Shown: positions 6,995 through 14,237, counted from the stretch's first letter. The stretch: DNA of 14,825 nt from an uncultured Collinsella sp. (GCA_905209765.1 CAJLUE010000043.1:1-14825); one strand, 5' to 3'. Translations and numbers: made by a program. Notes: generated by a model from the sequence alone, not told the origin.

Positions 6995-7249
6995 TTAGTA
7001 GCCCACGATGCCTTGCGGGAAGAAGAACATGCACAGCACGACGCACACGGCAAACACGACAGCCATGATTACGGTCAGGCGATCGAGGTTCTGCTCCATA
7101 ACGCCTGTGGCAGAGCTGGAGTTATACAGCGAGCTAGCGATCATATCCGAAACGCCGGTGCCCTTACCGGAATGCATCAGGACGAGAATCGTCAGCGCCA
7201 CGGCAGAGACGGCCCAAACGACAAACAGAAGAATCTGGAACGGACCCAT
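6995..7249 (-). CDS. secG: Preprotein translocase subunit SecG
   Basis: This is the small accessory subunit of the SecYEG channel in the cytoplasmic membrane, which helps SecA-driven export. It has 84 residues, a normal length. Two membrane helices (about 4-25 and 58-77) flank a polar loop holding the conserved LMHSGKGTGVSDMI (24-37), SSSATG (44-49) and NLDRLT (54-59) segments. The ATG has an AAGGAG ribosome site 7 bases upstream. Terminators on both sides (after gpmI, and after secG) suggest it is transcribed alone. In Firmicutes secG often sits beside lower-glycolysis genes, and its place after gpmI fits that pattern. Confidence 0.93.
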   Translation of the reverse strand: MGPFQILLFVVWAVSAVALTILVLMHSGKGTGVSDMIASSLYNSSSATGVMEQNLDRLTVIMAVVFAVCVVLCMFFFPQGIVGY

Positions 7250-7353
7250 AGATAAGCTCCTTAATAGAACAATTCAAACTACAGTACTGTACCACAATCC
7301 CCCGCTCTCCCCTACCTGCCACTCGGGGACGGGGCAGATATGGCAGAAATACC

Positions 7354-7389
7354 AAAAAAGGGGTTGCCCGAATATGGACAACCCCTTTT
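7354..7389 (-). terminator. Rho-independent terminator of the pgk-tpiA-gpmI unit
   Basis: Eleven-base arms AAAAGGGGTTG (7356-7366) and CAACCCCTTTT (7379-7389) surround a 12-base loop. On the minus strand the stem ends in TTTT followed by TT. It lies about 25 bases after the gpmI stop codon. Confidence 0.9.
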
Positions 7390-7413
7390 CAAAGAAACGC
7401 TTGACGTTTTCTC

Positions 7414-8967
7414 TTAGGCCTCGGTGGCGAGCACGCGACCCGTCATCTCGGCGGAAGGCTCAATACCAGCCATGGTGAGCATGGTCGGGGCGATATCGGA
7501 AAGACGGCCGTCCTCGATACCGGTGAGCTGCGCCTTCTCATCAACGATGATGAACGGCACACGGTTGGTGGTGTGAGCCGTAAACGGATGCTTGGAACCG
7601 TCGGAAGCAACGTCAAACATGTGATCGGCGTTGCCGTGGTCGGCGGTAATCAGCGCAAAGCCGCCCTTGGCGAGAATCGCCGGGACAACCTTGGACAGGG
7701 CATCGTCAACGGCCTCGACGGCCTTAACGGCGGCGTCGAAGACACCGGTGTGACCAACCATGTCGCAGTTCGCGAAGTTCACGATGTAGAAATCAGCGCG
7801 ATCCTCGTTGATGGCGGCGACAAGCTTCTCAGTAACCTCGGGAGCGCTCATCTCAGGCTGCAGATCGTAGGTAGCGACCTTGGGGGAAGCGACGAGCACG
7901 CGCTCCTCGCCTTCCTTGGGCTCCTCGATGCCGCCGTTGAGGAAGAACGTCACGTGGGCGTACTTCTCGGTCTCGGCGGTGTGCAGCTGCTTCAGGCCAT
8001 TGGCGGCGATAACGTCGGCCAGAACGTTCTCGGGGAACGTCTTGGGGAAGGCGACCTCGACGTCAAACGTCGGATCGTACTCGGTCATCGTCACAAAGTG
8101 CGAAAGCTTGATCTGCTCGCGCTCAAAGCCGTCGAACTCCTTGTCCGTGAACACGCGGGTCATCTGACGAGCGCGGTCGGGACGGAAGTTGAAGAAGATA
8201 GCCGCGTCGCCCTCGTGGATGCCCTCGTTGTGGGCAGCGAAGGGCTCGACGAACTCGTCGCCGCGCGGATCCTTCTCGTAGTAGGCCTTGATACCGGCAA
8301 CGGGGTCGACATCGGCATCGGACGCGTTGACCATGACGTCGTAGGCGCGCTGGATGCGCTCCCAACGATTATCGCGGTCCATGGCCCAATAACGGCCCGA
8401 GACGGTGGCAACGCGAGCGTCGCAACCGGTCTCCTCGGAGATCTTAGCCAGGAAGGCGCAGAACTCACTCATGTAGCCGGCGCCGGACTGCGGGTCAACG
8501 TCGCGGCCATCCATGAAGGCGTGGACGCGAACGGTCTTGACACCGTGCTCGGCAGCCATCTTGACCAGAGCCTCGACGTGGTTCATGTGAGAATGAACAC
8601 CGCCAGGGCTCACAAGGCCCATGAGGTGGAGAGTCTTGCCGTCAGCCTTGACGTCGTCCATAGCCTTGACGAAGACCTCGTTCTTGGCGATGGAGCCGTC
8701 CTTGATGGCGTTGTTGATGCGCGAAAGCTCCTGGAACACGATGCGGCCGGCACCGATGTTGAGGTGACCCACCTCGGAGTTGCCCATCTGGCCATCGGGA
8801 AGACCCACGTCCTCGCCCGAAGCGCCGAGCGTGGTGTGGGGGTACTTCTCGTACAGGCTATCAAGGAAGGGCGTCTTGGCAGCGGCGACGGCGTTCTCGC
8901 CATCGGCCGGAGCCAGGCCGCAGCCGTCCATGATGATCAGGAGTGCGGGAAGATGACGCTGTGCCAT
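7414..8967 (-). CDS. gpmI: 2,3-bisphosphoglycerate-independent phosphoglycerate mutase
   Basis: It converts 3-phosphoglycerate to 2-phosphoglycerate in lower glycolysis, in the cytoplasm, using two metal ions (usually Mn) and a phosphoserine intermediate. The 517 residues match the family. Key residues visible are D14 in IIMDGCG; the catalytic S64 in GQMGNSEVGH; PGGVHSH (121-127); GRD (154-156); R191; RPDR (262-265); K335; metal ligands D402 and H406 (CDMVGHTG); D443, H444 and H449 (TADHGNADH); and H465. It belongs to the alkaline-phosphatase superfamily and is unrelated to the cofactor-dependent GpmA. The gene begins 5 bases after the tpiA stop, with only a short AGGA close to the ATG, so it probably relies on translational coupling. 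Confidence 0.96.
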   Translation of the reverse strand: MAQRHLPALLIIMDGCGLAPADGENAVAAAKTPFLDSLYEKYPHTTLGASGEDVGLPDGQMGNSEVGHLNIGAGRIVFQELSRINNAIKDGSIAKNEVFVKAMDDVKADGKTLHLMGLVSPGGVHSHMNHVEALVKMAAEHGVKTVRVHAFMDGRDVDPQSGAGYMSEFCAFLAKISEETGCDARVATVSGRYWAMDRDNRWERIQRAYDVMVNASDADVDPVAGIKAYYEKDPRGDEFVEPFAAHNEGIHEGDAAIFFNFRPDRARQMTRVFTDKEFDGFEREQIKLSHFVTMTEYDPTFDVEVAFPKTFPENVLADVIAANGLKQLHTAETEKYAHVTFFLNGGIEEPKEGEERVLVASPKVATYDLQPEMSAPEVTEKLVAAINEDRADFYIVNFANCDMVGHTGVFDAAVKAVEAVDDALSKVVPAILAKGGFALITADHGNADHMFDVASDGSKHPFTAHTTNRVPFIIVDEKAQLTGIEDGRLSDIAPTMLTMAGIEPSAEMTGRVLATEA

Positions 8968-8972
8968 ATGTC

Positions 8973-9740
8973 CTACTCGCCTGCCTTGACGACCATAGAG
9001 GCGAAGTCGGCAGCCTTGAGCGAAGCGCCGCCCACGAGGGCGCCGTCAACGTCGGGCTTGGCGACGAGCTCGGCGATGTTGCCGGGCTTGGCAGAGCCAC
9101 CATAGAGAACGCGGATACCGTTAGCGAGCTCTTCGCCAAACATCTCCTTGAGGGTCTCACGGATAGCGCCGCAGACCTCCTGAGCGTCCTCGGCGGTAGC
9201 GGTCTTGCCGGTGCCAATGGCCCAGATGGGCTCGTAGGCGACGACGACCTGCTTGGGGCAGGTGATCTCAAGACCAGCAAGGCCAGCCTTGACCTGGTTC
9301 ACGACGTGCTCGACATAGGTGCCGGCCTCGCGGACCTCGAGGGACTCGCCGCAGCAGAAGACGGGAACAAGACCGGCGGCAACGAGAGCCTTGGCCTTCT
9401 TGTTCTGGTCCTCGTCGGTCTCGTGGAAGTAGTCACGACGCTCGGAGTGGCCGATGATGCAGTAGGTGCAGCCAGCGGACTTGAGCATGTCGCAAGAGGA
9501 CTCACCGGTGAAGGCACCCTTGGCCTCCCAGTACACGTTCTGTGCACCGAGGGCGATGGGGGCAGCCTGAATGCGGTCATGAACCGTGGTGATGTCGATG
9601 GTCGGAGGACAAACGAGCACCTCGACGCCAGCCGGAACCTCGGGCAGAGCCTGAGCCAGCTCGTCGGCGAGCTTGGCGGCCTCGGCGACGTCGTTGTTCA
9701 TCTTCCAGTTACCAGCGATGAGAAGGGTGCGATTAGGCAT
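8973..9740 (-). CDS. tpiA: Triose-phosphate isomerase
   Basis: It interconverts dihydroxyacetone phosphate and glyceraldehyde 3-phosphate in the cytoplasm. I choose the ATG at 9740 (255 residues), because it gives the family's standard start MPNRTLLIAGNWKMNN and has GGAGG 9 bases upstream. A longer frame from 9803 adds 21 residues that run backwards into pgk and do not fit the family. Active-site residues are N11 and K13 (GNWK), H98 (IIGHSERR), E170 (AYEPIWAIGTGK), and the phosphate-binding YGGSAKPGN (213-221) and DGALVGGASL (232-241). The start lies inside the end of pgk (8-base overlap), so the two are very likely co-translated. Confidence 0.96.
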   Translation of the reverse strand: MPNRTLLIAGNWKMNNDVAEAAKLADELAQALPEVPAGVEVLVCPPTIDITTVHDRIQAAPIALGAQNVYWEAKGAFTGESSCDMLKSAGCTYCIIGHSERRDYFHETDEDQNKKAKALVAAGLVPVFCCGESLEVREAGTYVEHVVNQVKAGLAGLEITCPKQVVVAYEPIWAIGTGKTATAEDAQEVCGAIRETLKEMFGEELANGIRVLYGGSAKPGNIAELVAKPDVDGALVGGASLKAADFASMVVKAGE

Positions 9741-10923
9741 CGAGAAGCGCCTCCACTCCGGGCAGGGCCTTACCCTCGACGAGCTCCATGGAAGCGCCAC
9801 CACCGGTGGAGATCCAGCTCATCTTGTCGGCCAGGTTGAACTTGTTGACAGCCGCGACGGAGTCGCCACCGCCGATGATCGAGGTGCAGTCGGCCTCGGC
9901 GACAGCCTCGGCGATAGCCTGGGTGCCGTGAGCGAAGTTGTCGAACTCGAAGACGCCCATGGGGCCATTCCAGAACACGGTCTTGGCGCCCTTGACGGCC
10001 TCGGCGTAGAGCTCCTCGGTCTTGGGGCCGATGTCCATGCCCTCACGATCGTCGGGGATAGCGTCGGAAGCGACAACCTCGGGGACAGCATCCTCGCCAA
10101 AGTGATCGGCAACGCGGTTGTCGATGGGGAGCAGGATCTTGACGCCCTTCTCCTCGGCCTTCTTGAGCATCTCGCCGGCGCGCTCGACCCAGTCCTCTTC
10201 CTTGAGGGACTGACCGACGGACAGGCCCTGAGCCAGGAAGAAGGTGTAGGCCATACCGCCACCGATGATCAGGGTGTCAGCGGAGTCGATGAGGTGATCG
10301 AGAACACCGATCTTGGAGGAAACCTTGGAACCGCCGACGATAGCGACGAAGGGACGCTCGGGCTCGGCGAAGATACCGGTCAGCGTGTCGACCTCCTTCT
10401 CGAGCAGGAAGCCGGCGACGGCAGGCAGGTAAGCGGCGGGGCCCACGACGGAACCCTGGGCGCGGTGAGCGGTGCCGAAGGCATCGAGAACGAAGACGTC
10501 ACCATAGGAAGCGAGCTTCTTGGCGATCTCGGGATCGTTCTTCTTCTCACGCTTATCGAAGCGGACGTTCTCGAGAACGAGGACCTTGCCCGGCTCGACG
10601 GCAGCGACAGCCTCGGCAGCCTTCTCGCCGTAAGTGTCGGCGACAAAGGCGACGTCGAGACCAGAGAGCTCGGCGAGCTTCTTGGCGACGGGCTCGAGGG
10701 ACAGCTCGGGCTGGAAGCCGGTGCCCTCGGGACGGCCGAGGTGGCTCATGAGGATGACGCGAGCGTTGTGCTCAACGAGATAGTTGATGGTGGGCAGGGC
10801 AGCCTTGATACGGGTGGTGTCGCCAACGACGCCATCCTTGATAGGCACGTTGAAGTCAACGCGGACGAGAACGCGCTTGCCGTCGACATCGATGTCGCGG
10901 ACGGTCTTCTTGGTAAAGGCCAT
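9733..10923 (-). CDS. pgk: Phosphoglycerate kinase
   Basis: It transfers a phosphate from 1,3-bisphosphoglycerate to ADP, the first ATP-forming step of glycolysis. I use the ATG at 10923 (396 residues), giving the usual MAFTKKTVRDIDVDGKRVLV. An upstream in-frame ATG at 10959 would add 12 unrelated residues inside a leader hairpin. Motifs are VRVDFNVP (20-27), SHLGRP (60-65), LENVRF (117-122), the hinge and nucleotide-side motifs VGGSKVSSK (196-204), WNGPMGVFE (318-326), GGGDS (351-355) and STGGGASME (372-380). The ribosome site GAAAGGT is about 10 bases upstream. It is the first gene of the pgk-tpiA-gpmI unit and lies behind the gap terminator. Confidence 0.96.
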   Translation of the reverse strand: MAFTKKTVRDIDVDGKRVLVRVDFNVPIKDGVVGDTTRIKAALPTINYLVEHNARVILMSHLGRPEGTGFQPELSLEPVAKKLAELSGLDVAFVADTYGEKAAEAVAAVEPGKVLVLENVRFDKREKKNDPEIAKKLASYGDVFVLDAFGTAHRAQGSVVGPAAYLPAVAGFLLEKEVDTLTGIFAEPERPFVAIVGGSKVSSKIGVLDHLIDSADTLIIGGGMAYTFFLAQGLSVGQSLKEEDWVERAGEMLKKAEEKGVKILLPIDNRVADHFGEDAVPEVVASDAIPDDREGMDIGPKTEELYAEAVKGAKTVFWNGPMGVFEFDNFAHGTQAIAEAVAEADCTSIIGGGDSVAAVNKFNLADKMSWISTGGGASMELVEGKALPGVEALLDA

Positions 10924-10946
10924 GTTTGCTTCTACCTTTCGTACGT

Positions 10947-10969
10947 GTCTGCCTTCCATTACGGCAGAC
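10947..10969 (-). promoter_or_regulatory. Leader hairpin just upstream of pgk
   Basis: GTCTGCC (10947-10953) pairs with GGCAGAC (10963-10969) around a 9-base loop. The hairpin ends 6 bases before the pgk ribosome site and starts about 14 bases after the gap terminator. It could protect the 5' end of a processed pgk message or modulate its translation; both are inferences. Confidence 0.55.
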
Positions 10970-10979
10970 GATTTCTTAT

Positions 10980-11027
10980 AAAAAGGGCGCGACCCTAGGG
11001 TGTAAGCCCTATGAGGCCGCGCCCTTC
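10980..11027 (-). terminator. Terminator between gap and pgk
   Basis: On the minus strand an outer stem, AAGGGCGCG with CGCGCCCTT (10983-10991 and 11018-11026), ends in TTTTT. The 26-base loop contains TAGGG and CCCTA, which can also pair. It lies about 40 bases after the gap stop codon. Only 57 bases separate it from the pgk start, so some read-through is probably needed to feed pgk. Confidence 0.85.
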
Positions 11028-11063
11028 TTTAGACGCTCAACGAGCTATTCGCTAAAAGCTAAA

Positions 11064-12089
11064 TTAAGCAACGAACTTCTCGAAGTACTTGATGGTGCGG
11101 ACCATCTGAGAGGTGTAGGAGTTCTCGTTGTCGTACCAAGAGGTGACCTGAACGAGGGTCTGGCCGTTGCCGAGGTCAGAGCACATGGTCTGAGTGGCGT
11201 CGAAGATGGAGCCGTGGGTCTCGCCGACGATGTCGCGGGAGACGATCTGGTCCTCGTTGTAGGCGAAGGTCTCGGGGATGGTCTCGGCGTAGGCCTTCAT
11301 GGCAGCGTTGACCTCGTCGACGGTGACCTTCTTGTCAACGACGGCGTAGAGGTTGGTCAGCGAGCCGGTCGGCGTCGGGACGCGCTGGGCGGCACCGATG
11401 AGCTTGCCGTTGAGCTCGGGGAGAACCAGGCCGATGGCCTTGGCAGCGCCCGTGGTGTTCGGGACGATGTTCTCGGAGCAGGCGCGGGAGCGACGGAAGT
11501 TGCCCTTGCGCTGCGGGCCGTCGAGCGGCATCTGGTCGCCGGTGAAGGCGTGGATGGTGGTCATGATGCCGGACACGATGGGAGCGAAGTCGTTCAGACC
11601 CTTGGCCATCGGGGCGAGGCAGTTGGTGGTGCAGGAAGCAGCGGAGATGATGTTGTCCTCAGCGGTCAGCGTCTCATGGTTGACGTTGTACACGATGGTG
11701 GGCAGATCGCTGCCGGCCGGAGCGGAGATGACGACCTTCTTGGCGCCAGCGTTGATGTGGGCCTGAGCCTTAGCCTTGCTGGTGTAGAAGCCGGTGCACT
11801 CGAGAACGACGTCGACGTCGAGGTCGCCCCAAGGCAGGTTGTTGGCGTCGGCCTCCTTGTAGATCTTGATCTCCTTGCCGTCAACGGTGATGGAATCCTC
11901 GCCAGCAACGACCTCGTGATCGCGAGCGTAGTTGCCCTGCGTGGAGTCGTACTTCAGCAGGTAAGCGAGCATATCGGGAGAGGTGAGGTCGTTGATAGCG
12001 ACGATCTCGGAGCCCTCATGACCGAACATCTGACGGAAAGCCAGACGACCGATGCGACCGAAGCCGTTAATAGCAACCTTTACTGCCAT
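11064..12089 (-). CDS. gap: Glyceraldehyde-3-phosphate dehydrogenase (class I)
   Basis: It oxidises glyceraldehyde 3-phosphate to 1,3-bisphosphoglycerate with NAD in glycolysis. The ATG at 12089 gives 341 residues, starts with MAVKVAINGFGRIGR and has AAAGGAG 6 bases upstream. The frame could run up to 12191, but those 34 residues cross the promoter and are not family-like. Visible are the Rossmann motif NGFGRIGR (8-15), D34 in AIND (typical of NAD preference), the catalytic C153 in SAASCTTNCLAP, H180, TGAAKAIG (213-220) and SWYDNE (317-322). The loop DGPQRKGNFRRSRA (190-203) differs from the more usual PHKDLRRARAA form. A strong terminator follows, so gap can be expressed more highly than the pgk unit. 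Confidence 0.96.
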   Translation of the reverse strand: MAVKVAINGFGRIGRLAFRQMFGHEGSEIVAINDLTSPDMLAYLLKYDSTQGNYARDHEVVAGEDSITVDGKEIKIYKEADANNLPWGDLDVDVVLECTGFYTSKAKAQAHINAGAKKVVISAPAGSDLPTIVYNVNHETLTAEDNIISAASCTTNCLAPMAKGLNDFAPIVSGIMTTIHAFTGDQMPLDGPQRKGNFRRSRACSENIVPNTTGAAKAIGLVLPELNGKLIGAAQRVPTPTGSLTNLYAVVDKKVTVDEVNAAMKAYAETIPETFAYNEDQIVSRDIVGETHGSIFDATQTMCSDLGNGQTLVQVTSWYDNENSYTSQMVRTIKYFEKFVA

Positions 12090-12161
12090 TGTGTCTCCTT
12101 TCGTAAGGCCCCCGCAAGCTACAGCGCCTGCCGTTGAGGCCCACAAACTAACCACTCGCCT

Positions 12162-12191
12162 AATATACCTTTTTTTTGACTTGAATTTCAC
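12162..12191 (-). promoter_or_regulatory. Probable gap promoter
   Basis: On the minus strand TATATT (12167-12162) matches five of six positions of a -10 box. GTGAAA (12191-12186), 18 bases upstream, matches four of six -35 positions. An uninterrupted run of eight A (12177-12170) lies in the spacer. The predicted leader is about 65 bases. Confidence 0.55.
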
Positions 12192-12210
12192 GAGAATGCT
12201 CGAAATTGAA
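12181..12210. promoter_or_regulatory. Imperfect inverted repeat over the gap -35 region
   Basis: CGAG (12191-12194) and CTCG (12199-12202) form the centre. Flanking TTGAATTT and AAATTGAA are nearly complementary, with CA (12189-12190) unpaired in the left arm. It overlaps the proposed -35 box, where a repressor would block transcription. The regulator is unknown. Confidence 0.4.
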
Positions 12211-12223
12211 AATCAAATTTACG

Positions 12224-12237
12224 TTAAAACGTTTTAA
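12224..12237. promoter_or_regulatory. Perfect 14-base palindrome upstream of gap
   Basis: TTAAAACGTTTTAA is perfectly symmetrical around a central CG, a layout common in operators of LacI/GalR-family regulators. It lies about 33 bases upstream of the proposed gap -35 box and 46 bases after the whiA stop codon. Operator function is inferred from symmetry and place only. Confidence 0.45.
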
Positions 12238-12282
12238 AGAATAAAATAGCAGCTAAATCCGTATATAAGTCGATGCTTCAAA

Positions 12283-13212
12283 CTACTTGTTTGCTTCAAT
12301 GATCTTTTCAAGCCTCAAAACGCGATGGTACAGGGCAGACTTCGACAAGGGAGGGTCGGCCATCTCCCCCAGATCGCGCAGCGACAGATCGGGATAGCGC
12401 TCGCGCAGGTCGCAAAAGACTGCCAAGGCGTCCGGAAGCGTGTCGCGCAAACCCCGCTGTTCGAGCTCATCGATCAACGCAAGCTGGTGCTGGGCGGCAC
12501 CCGCACTTCTGGTCTGATTGGCCAGTTCGGCATTCACGCGACGGTTTACATCGTTCTTAACCAATTTGACCGCGCGCGCCTCCTCGATCTCGGCAACGCT
12601 GCGCTTGGCGCCGACCAGCTTTAGGAGCTGCTCGATCTCCTCGGCGCTCTTAATGTAGACAGCAAAGGATCCGCGCCGCGCGTTAACGCGCGCATGGACT
12701 CCAATCTGCTCCAATAGATCGCAAAGTCCCCGGGCATACTGCTCGCCCTGCACCGCGATCTCCAAATGAAAGTCGCCGCGGGGATCGGCCACGAAACCGC
12801 CGGCGATGAGCGCGCCGCGGATGTAGGCAAGCCTGCAGCAGGGACGGGCAACGATGTGCCGGGGAACACCGGCGACGAGCCCTCCCCTGCGGTCGAGAAT
12901 GCCCAGCAGCACCAGAGCCTTGTCCAGGTCGGGTTGATCGGGCAGGGTAATGAGATAGTTACGAACCTTATGCAAGACCGATTTACGAACGGTGAATTCC
13001 GTTTTGAGCTTAAGGATGCGATGCGTCAGTGTGATCATCGTGCGCGCGACGGCACCTGTCTCGGTCGCGACCGTCAAACGATACCGCCCGGAGCCGGCCA
13101 GCGAAAGTGTACCGCTCACACGCGTCAGGGCGGCAAGCGTCGACAAATCGCAGTATTCACATTCGGGTTCGCAGCGCGCGAGCTCGTCACGCACCTCGGC
13201 GGTAAACGACAT
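12283..13212 (-). CDS. whiA: DNA-binding regulator WhiA
   Basis: WhiA is a conserved Gram-positive DNA-binding protein. In Streptomyces it is a sporulation regulator; in Bacillus it affects division and chromosome segregation. It has 309 residues. The family start MSFTAEVRDELAR is present. A LAGLIDADG-homing-endonuclease-like core follows, with CCRLAYIRGALIAGGFVADP at 125-144, and then a linker segment VKNDVNRRVNAELANQ (218-233). The C-terminal helix-turn-helix lies at about 271-304 (LSLRDLGEMADPPLSKSALY). An unusual cysteine cluster, C14, C18 and C21, lies near the N-terminus. The gene starts 6 bases after the rapZ stop with a poor ribosome site, so coupling is likely. yvcK, which normally separates the two, is absent. 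Confidence 0.95.
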   Translation of the reverse strand: MSFTAEVRDELARCEPECEYCDLSTLAALTRVSGTLSLAGSGRYRLTVATETGAVARTMITLTHRILKLKTEFTVRKSVLHKVRNYLITLPDQPDLDKALVLLGILDRRGGLVAGVPRHIVARPCCRLAYIRGALIAGGFVADPRGDFHLEIAVQGEQYARGLCDLLEQIGVHARVNARRGSFAVYIKSAEEIEQLLKLVGAKRSVAEIEEARAVKLVKNDVNRRVNAELANQTRSAGAAQHQLALIDELEQRGLRDTLPDALAVFCDLRERYPDLSLRDLGEMADPPLSKSALYHRVLRLEKIIEANK

Positions 13213-13218
13213 GCAGGC

Positions 13219-14139
13219 CTATGCTTTCGTGTTGGCGCGCGACAGGTCGCGATGGGAAATACTCACGTGATATTGGGCGCCTTCCAAATAACGTGCCGTG
13301 GCCTCGGCGATGGCAACGCTGCGGTGTTGACCGCCCGTGCAGCCGATGGCAATAGAAAGCTGTGGCTTGCCCTCCGCGATATAGCCGGGCATGACCGTAT
13401 CGAGCAGCTGCGTCCAGGCCTTCCAGAACTCCTGGGTCTTGGGATGGTCCAGAACAAAATCGGAGACTTTCTTATCGAGACCGGTCATGGTGCGCATCTC
13501 GGGATCGTAGAACGGATTGGGCAGGAAGCGAACGTCGATCATAATGTCCGCCTCGACGGGCATGCCGTGCTTAAAGCCAAACGAGAACACGTGAACGTCC
13601 ATGAGCTGCTGGTCGGACAGCTCGGAGAACGCCATGCGCAATTTGTTGCGCAGGGCAGAGGTGCGCAGACGGCTCGTGTCGATAATCATATCGGCTCGGT
13701 CGCGAACGCCCTGCAGCTGCAGGCGCTCGCGCTGAATCGCATCGGCCGTAGTCTCTCCCGGCTTGGCAATGGGGTGGCGGCGGCGGTTTTCGCTATAACG
13801 GCGGATCAGCACCTCGTCAGAGGCCTCGAGAAACACAATGTCACAGCTCATTTCCCGCTCCTCGAGCGCGGCAACGGCATCGAGCAGCTCATCGAACAAG
13901 CCCTGGCTGCGCAGGTCGCAGGTGACGGCAAGATGCCTGCCCACGCCCGTATTGATGCCGACGAGTTCGGCAAGCTGGGCGATCAGACGCGGAGGCAAGT
14001 TGTCGATGCAAAAGTAGCCCATGTCCTCGAACACATGCATGGCCTGCGTTCGGCCCGATCCGGACATTCCGGTGATGATGACGATATCGGGGATGCGCTC
14101 CGAGCGCTCCGCCGCATCCATGGCATCTCCCTTTTGCAT
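13219..14139 (-). CDS. rapZ: RapZ/YvcJ-family nucleotide- and RNA-binding regulator
   Basis: This is a member of the RapZ (YvcJ) P-loop family. In E. coli RapZ controls amino-sugar synthesis through small-RNA decay; in Bacillus YvcJ hydrolyses nucleotides. It has 306 residues. The Walker A is GMSGSGRT (24-31), with arginine where lysine is usual, a variant I recall as common in actinobacterial members. DNLPP (46-50), SENRRRHP (116-123), DTSRL (154-158) and GCTGGQHRSVAIAE (266-279) are family blocks. The ATG at 14139 has AGGAGG 5 bases upstream; a second in-frame ATG at 14121 also has a fair site (AGGGAG), so the start could be 6 residues shorter. The nearby nanE, an amino-sugar gene, fits a link to cell-envelope sugars, but this is inference. 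Confidence 0.94.
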   Translation of the reverse strand: MQKGDAMDAAERSERIPDIVIITGMSGSGRTQAMHVFEDMGYFCIDNLPPRLIAQLAELVGINTGVGRHLAVTCDLRSQGLFDELLDAVAALEEREMSCDIVFLEASDEVLIRRYSENRRRHPIAKPGETTADAIQRERLQLQGVRDRADMIIDTSRLRTSALRNKLRMAFSELSDQQLMDVHVFSFGFKHGMPVEADIMIDVRFLPNPFYDPEMRTMTGLDKKVSDFVLDHPKTQEFWKAWTQLLDTVMPGYIAEGKPQLSIAIGCTGGQHRSVAIAEATARYLEGAQYHVSISHRDLSRANTKA

Positions 14140-14149
14140 GTGTGCCTCC

Positions 14150-14186
14150 TAAAACAAGCGCGGGACCCGGCCAGCGGATCCCGCGC
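14150..14186 (-). terminator. Hairpin after nanE, abutting the rapZ ribosome site
   Basis: GCGCGGGA (14158-14165) pairs with TCCCGCGC (14179-14186). Inside, CCG (14167-14169) pairs with CGG (14175-14177) past one mismatch. On the minus strand the stem is followed by TTGTTTT, giving a good terminator, and the T-run joins directly to the AGGAGG of rapZ. It could terminate nanE, act as an attenuator for rapZ, or both. Confidence 0.8.
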
Positions 14187-14204
14187 GATCAATTGCCTTT
14201 ATTG

Positions 14205-14210
14205 AGTATA
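14205..14210 (-). promoter_or_regulatory. Possible -10 box for rapZ-whiA
   Basis: TATACT on the minus strand matches five of six -10 positions and lies 66 bases before the rapZ start, upstream of the hairpin. No convincing -35 sits 16-18 bases further upstream. If real, the hairpin would be part of the rapZ leader. Confidence 0.3.
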
Positions 14211-14237
14211 CCGCCCCAAGCGGATACGAGACCTGTC

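Noticed and set aside
7573..9105. Long plus-strand open frame (510 codons) opposite gpmI
   Set aside because: It is the antisense of gpmI and tpiA in a GC-rich genome. Its translation is low-complexity (Val/Gly/Asp/Leu) with no family motif, while the minus strand encodes a complete enzyme with all catalytic residues.
9673..10998. Plus-strand open frame (441 codons) opposite pgk
   Set aside because: Mirror of pgk with the same low-complexity Gly/Asp/Leu pattern. No ribosome site or domain.
12090..12160. Riboswitch in the gap leader
   Set aside because: Some GC-rich complementarity exists in the roughly 65-base leader, but it is too short and matches no riboswitch architecture I recognise.
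12090..12191. Longer gap start at 12191
   Set aside because: The extra 34 residues run through the promoter-like AT-rich region and lie ahead of the standard MAVKVAINGFGRIG start.
12766..14205. Plus-strand open frame (479 codons) opposite whiA and rapZ
   Set aside because: Covers two well-supported minus-strand genes and shows no recognisable domain.
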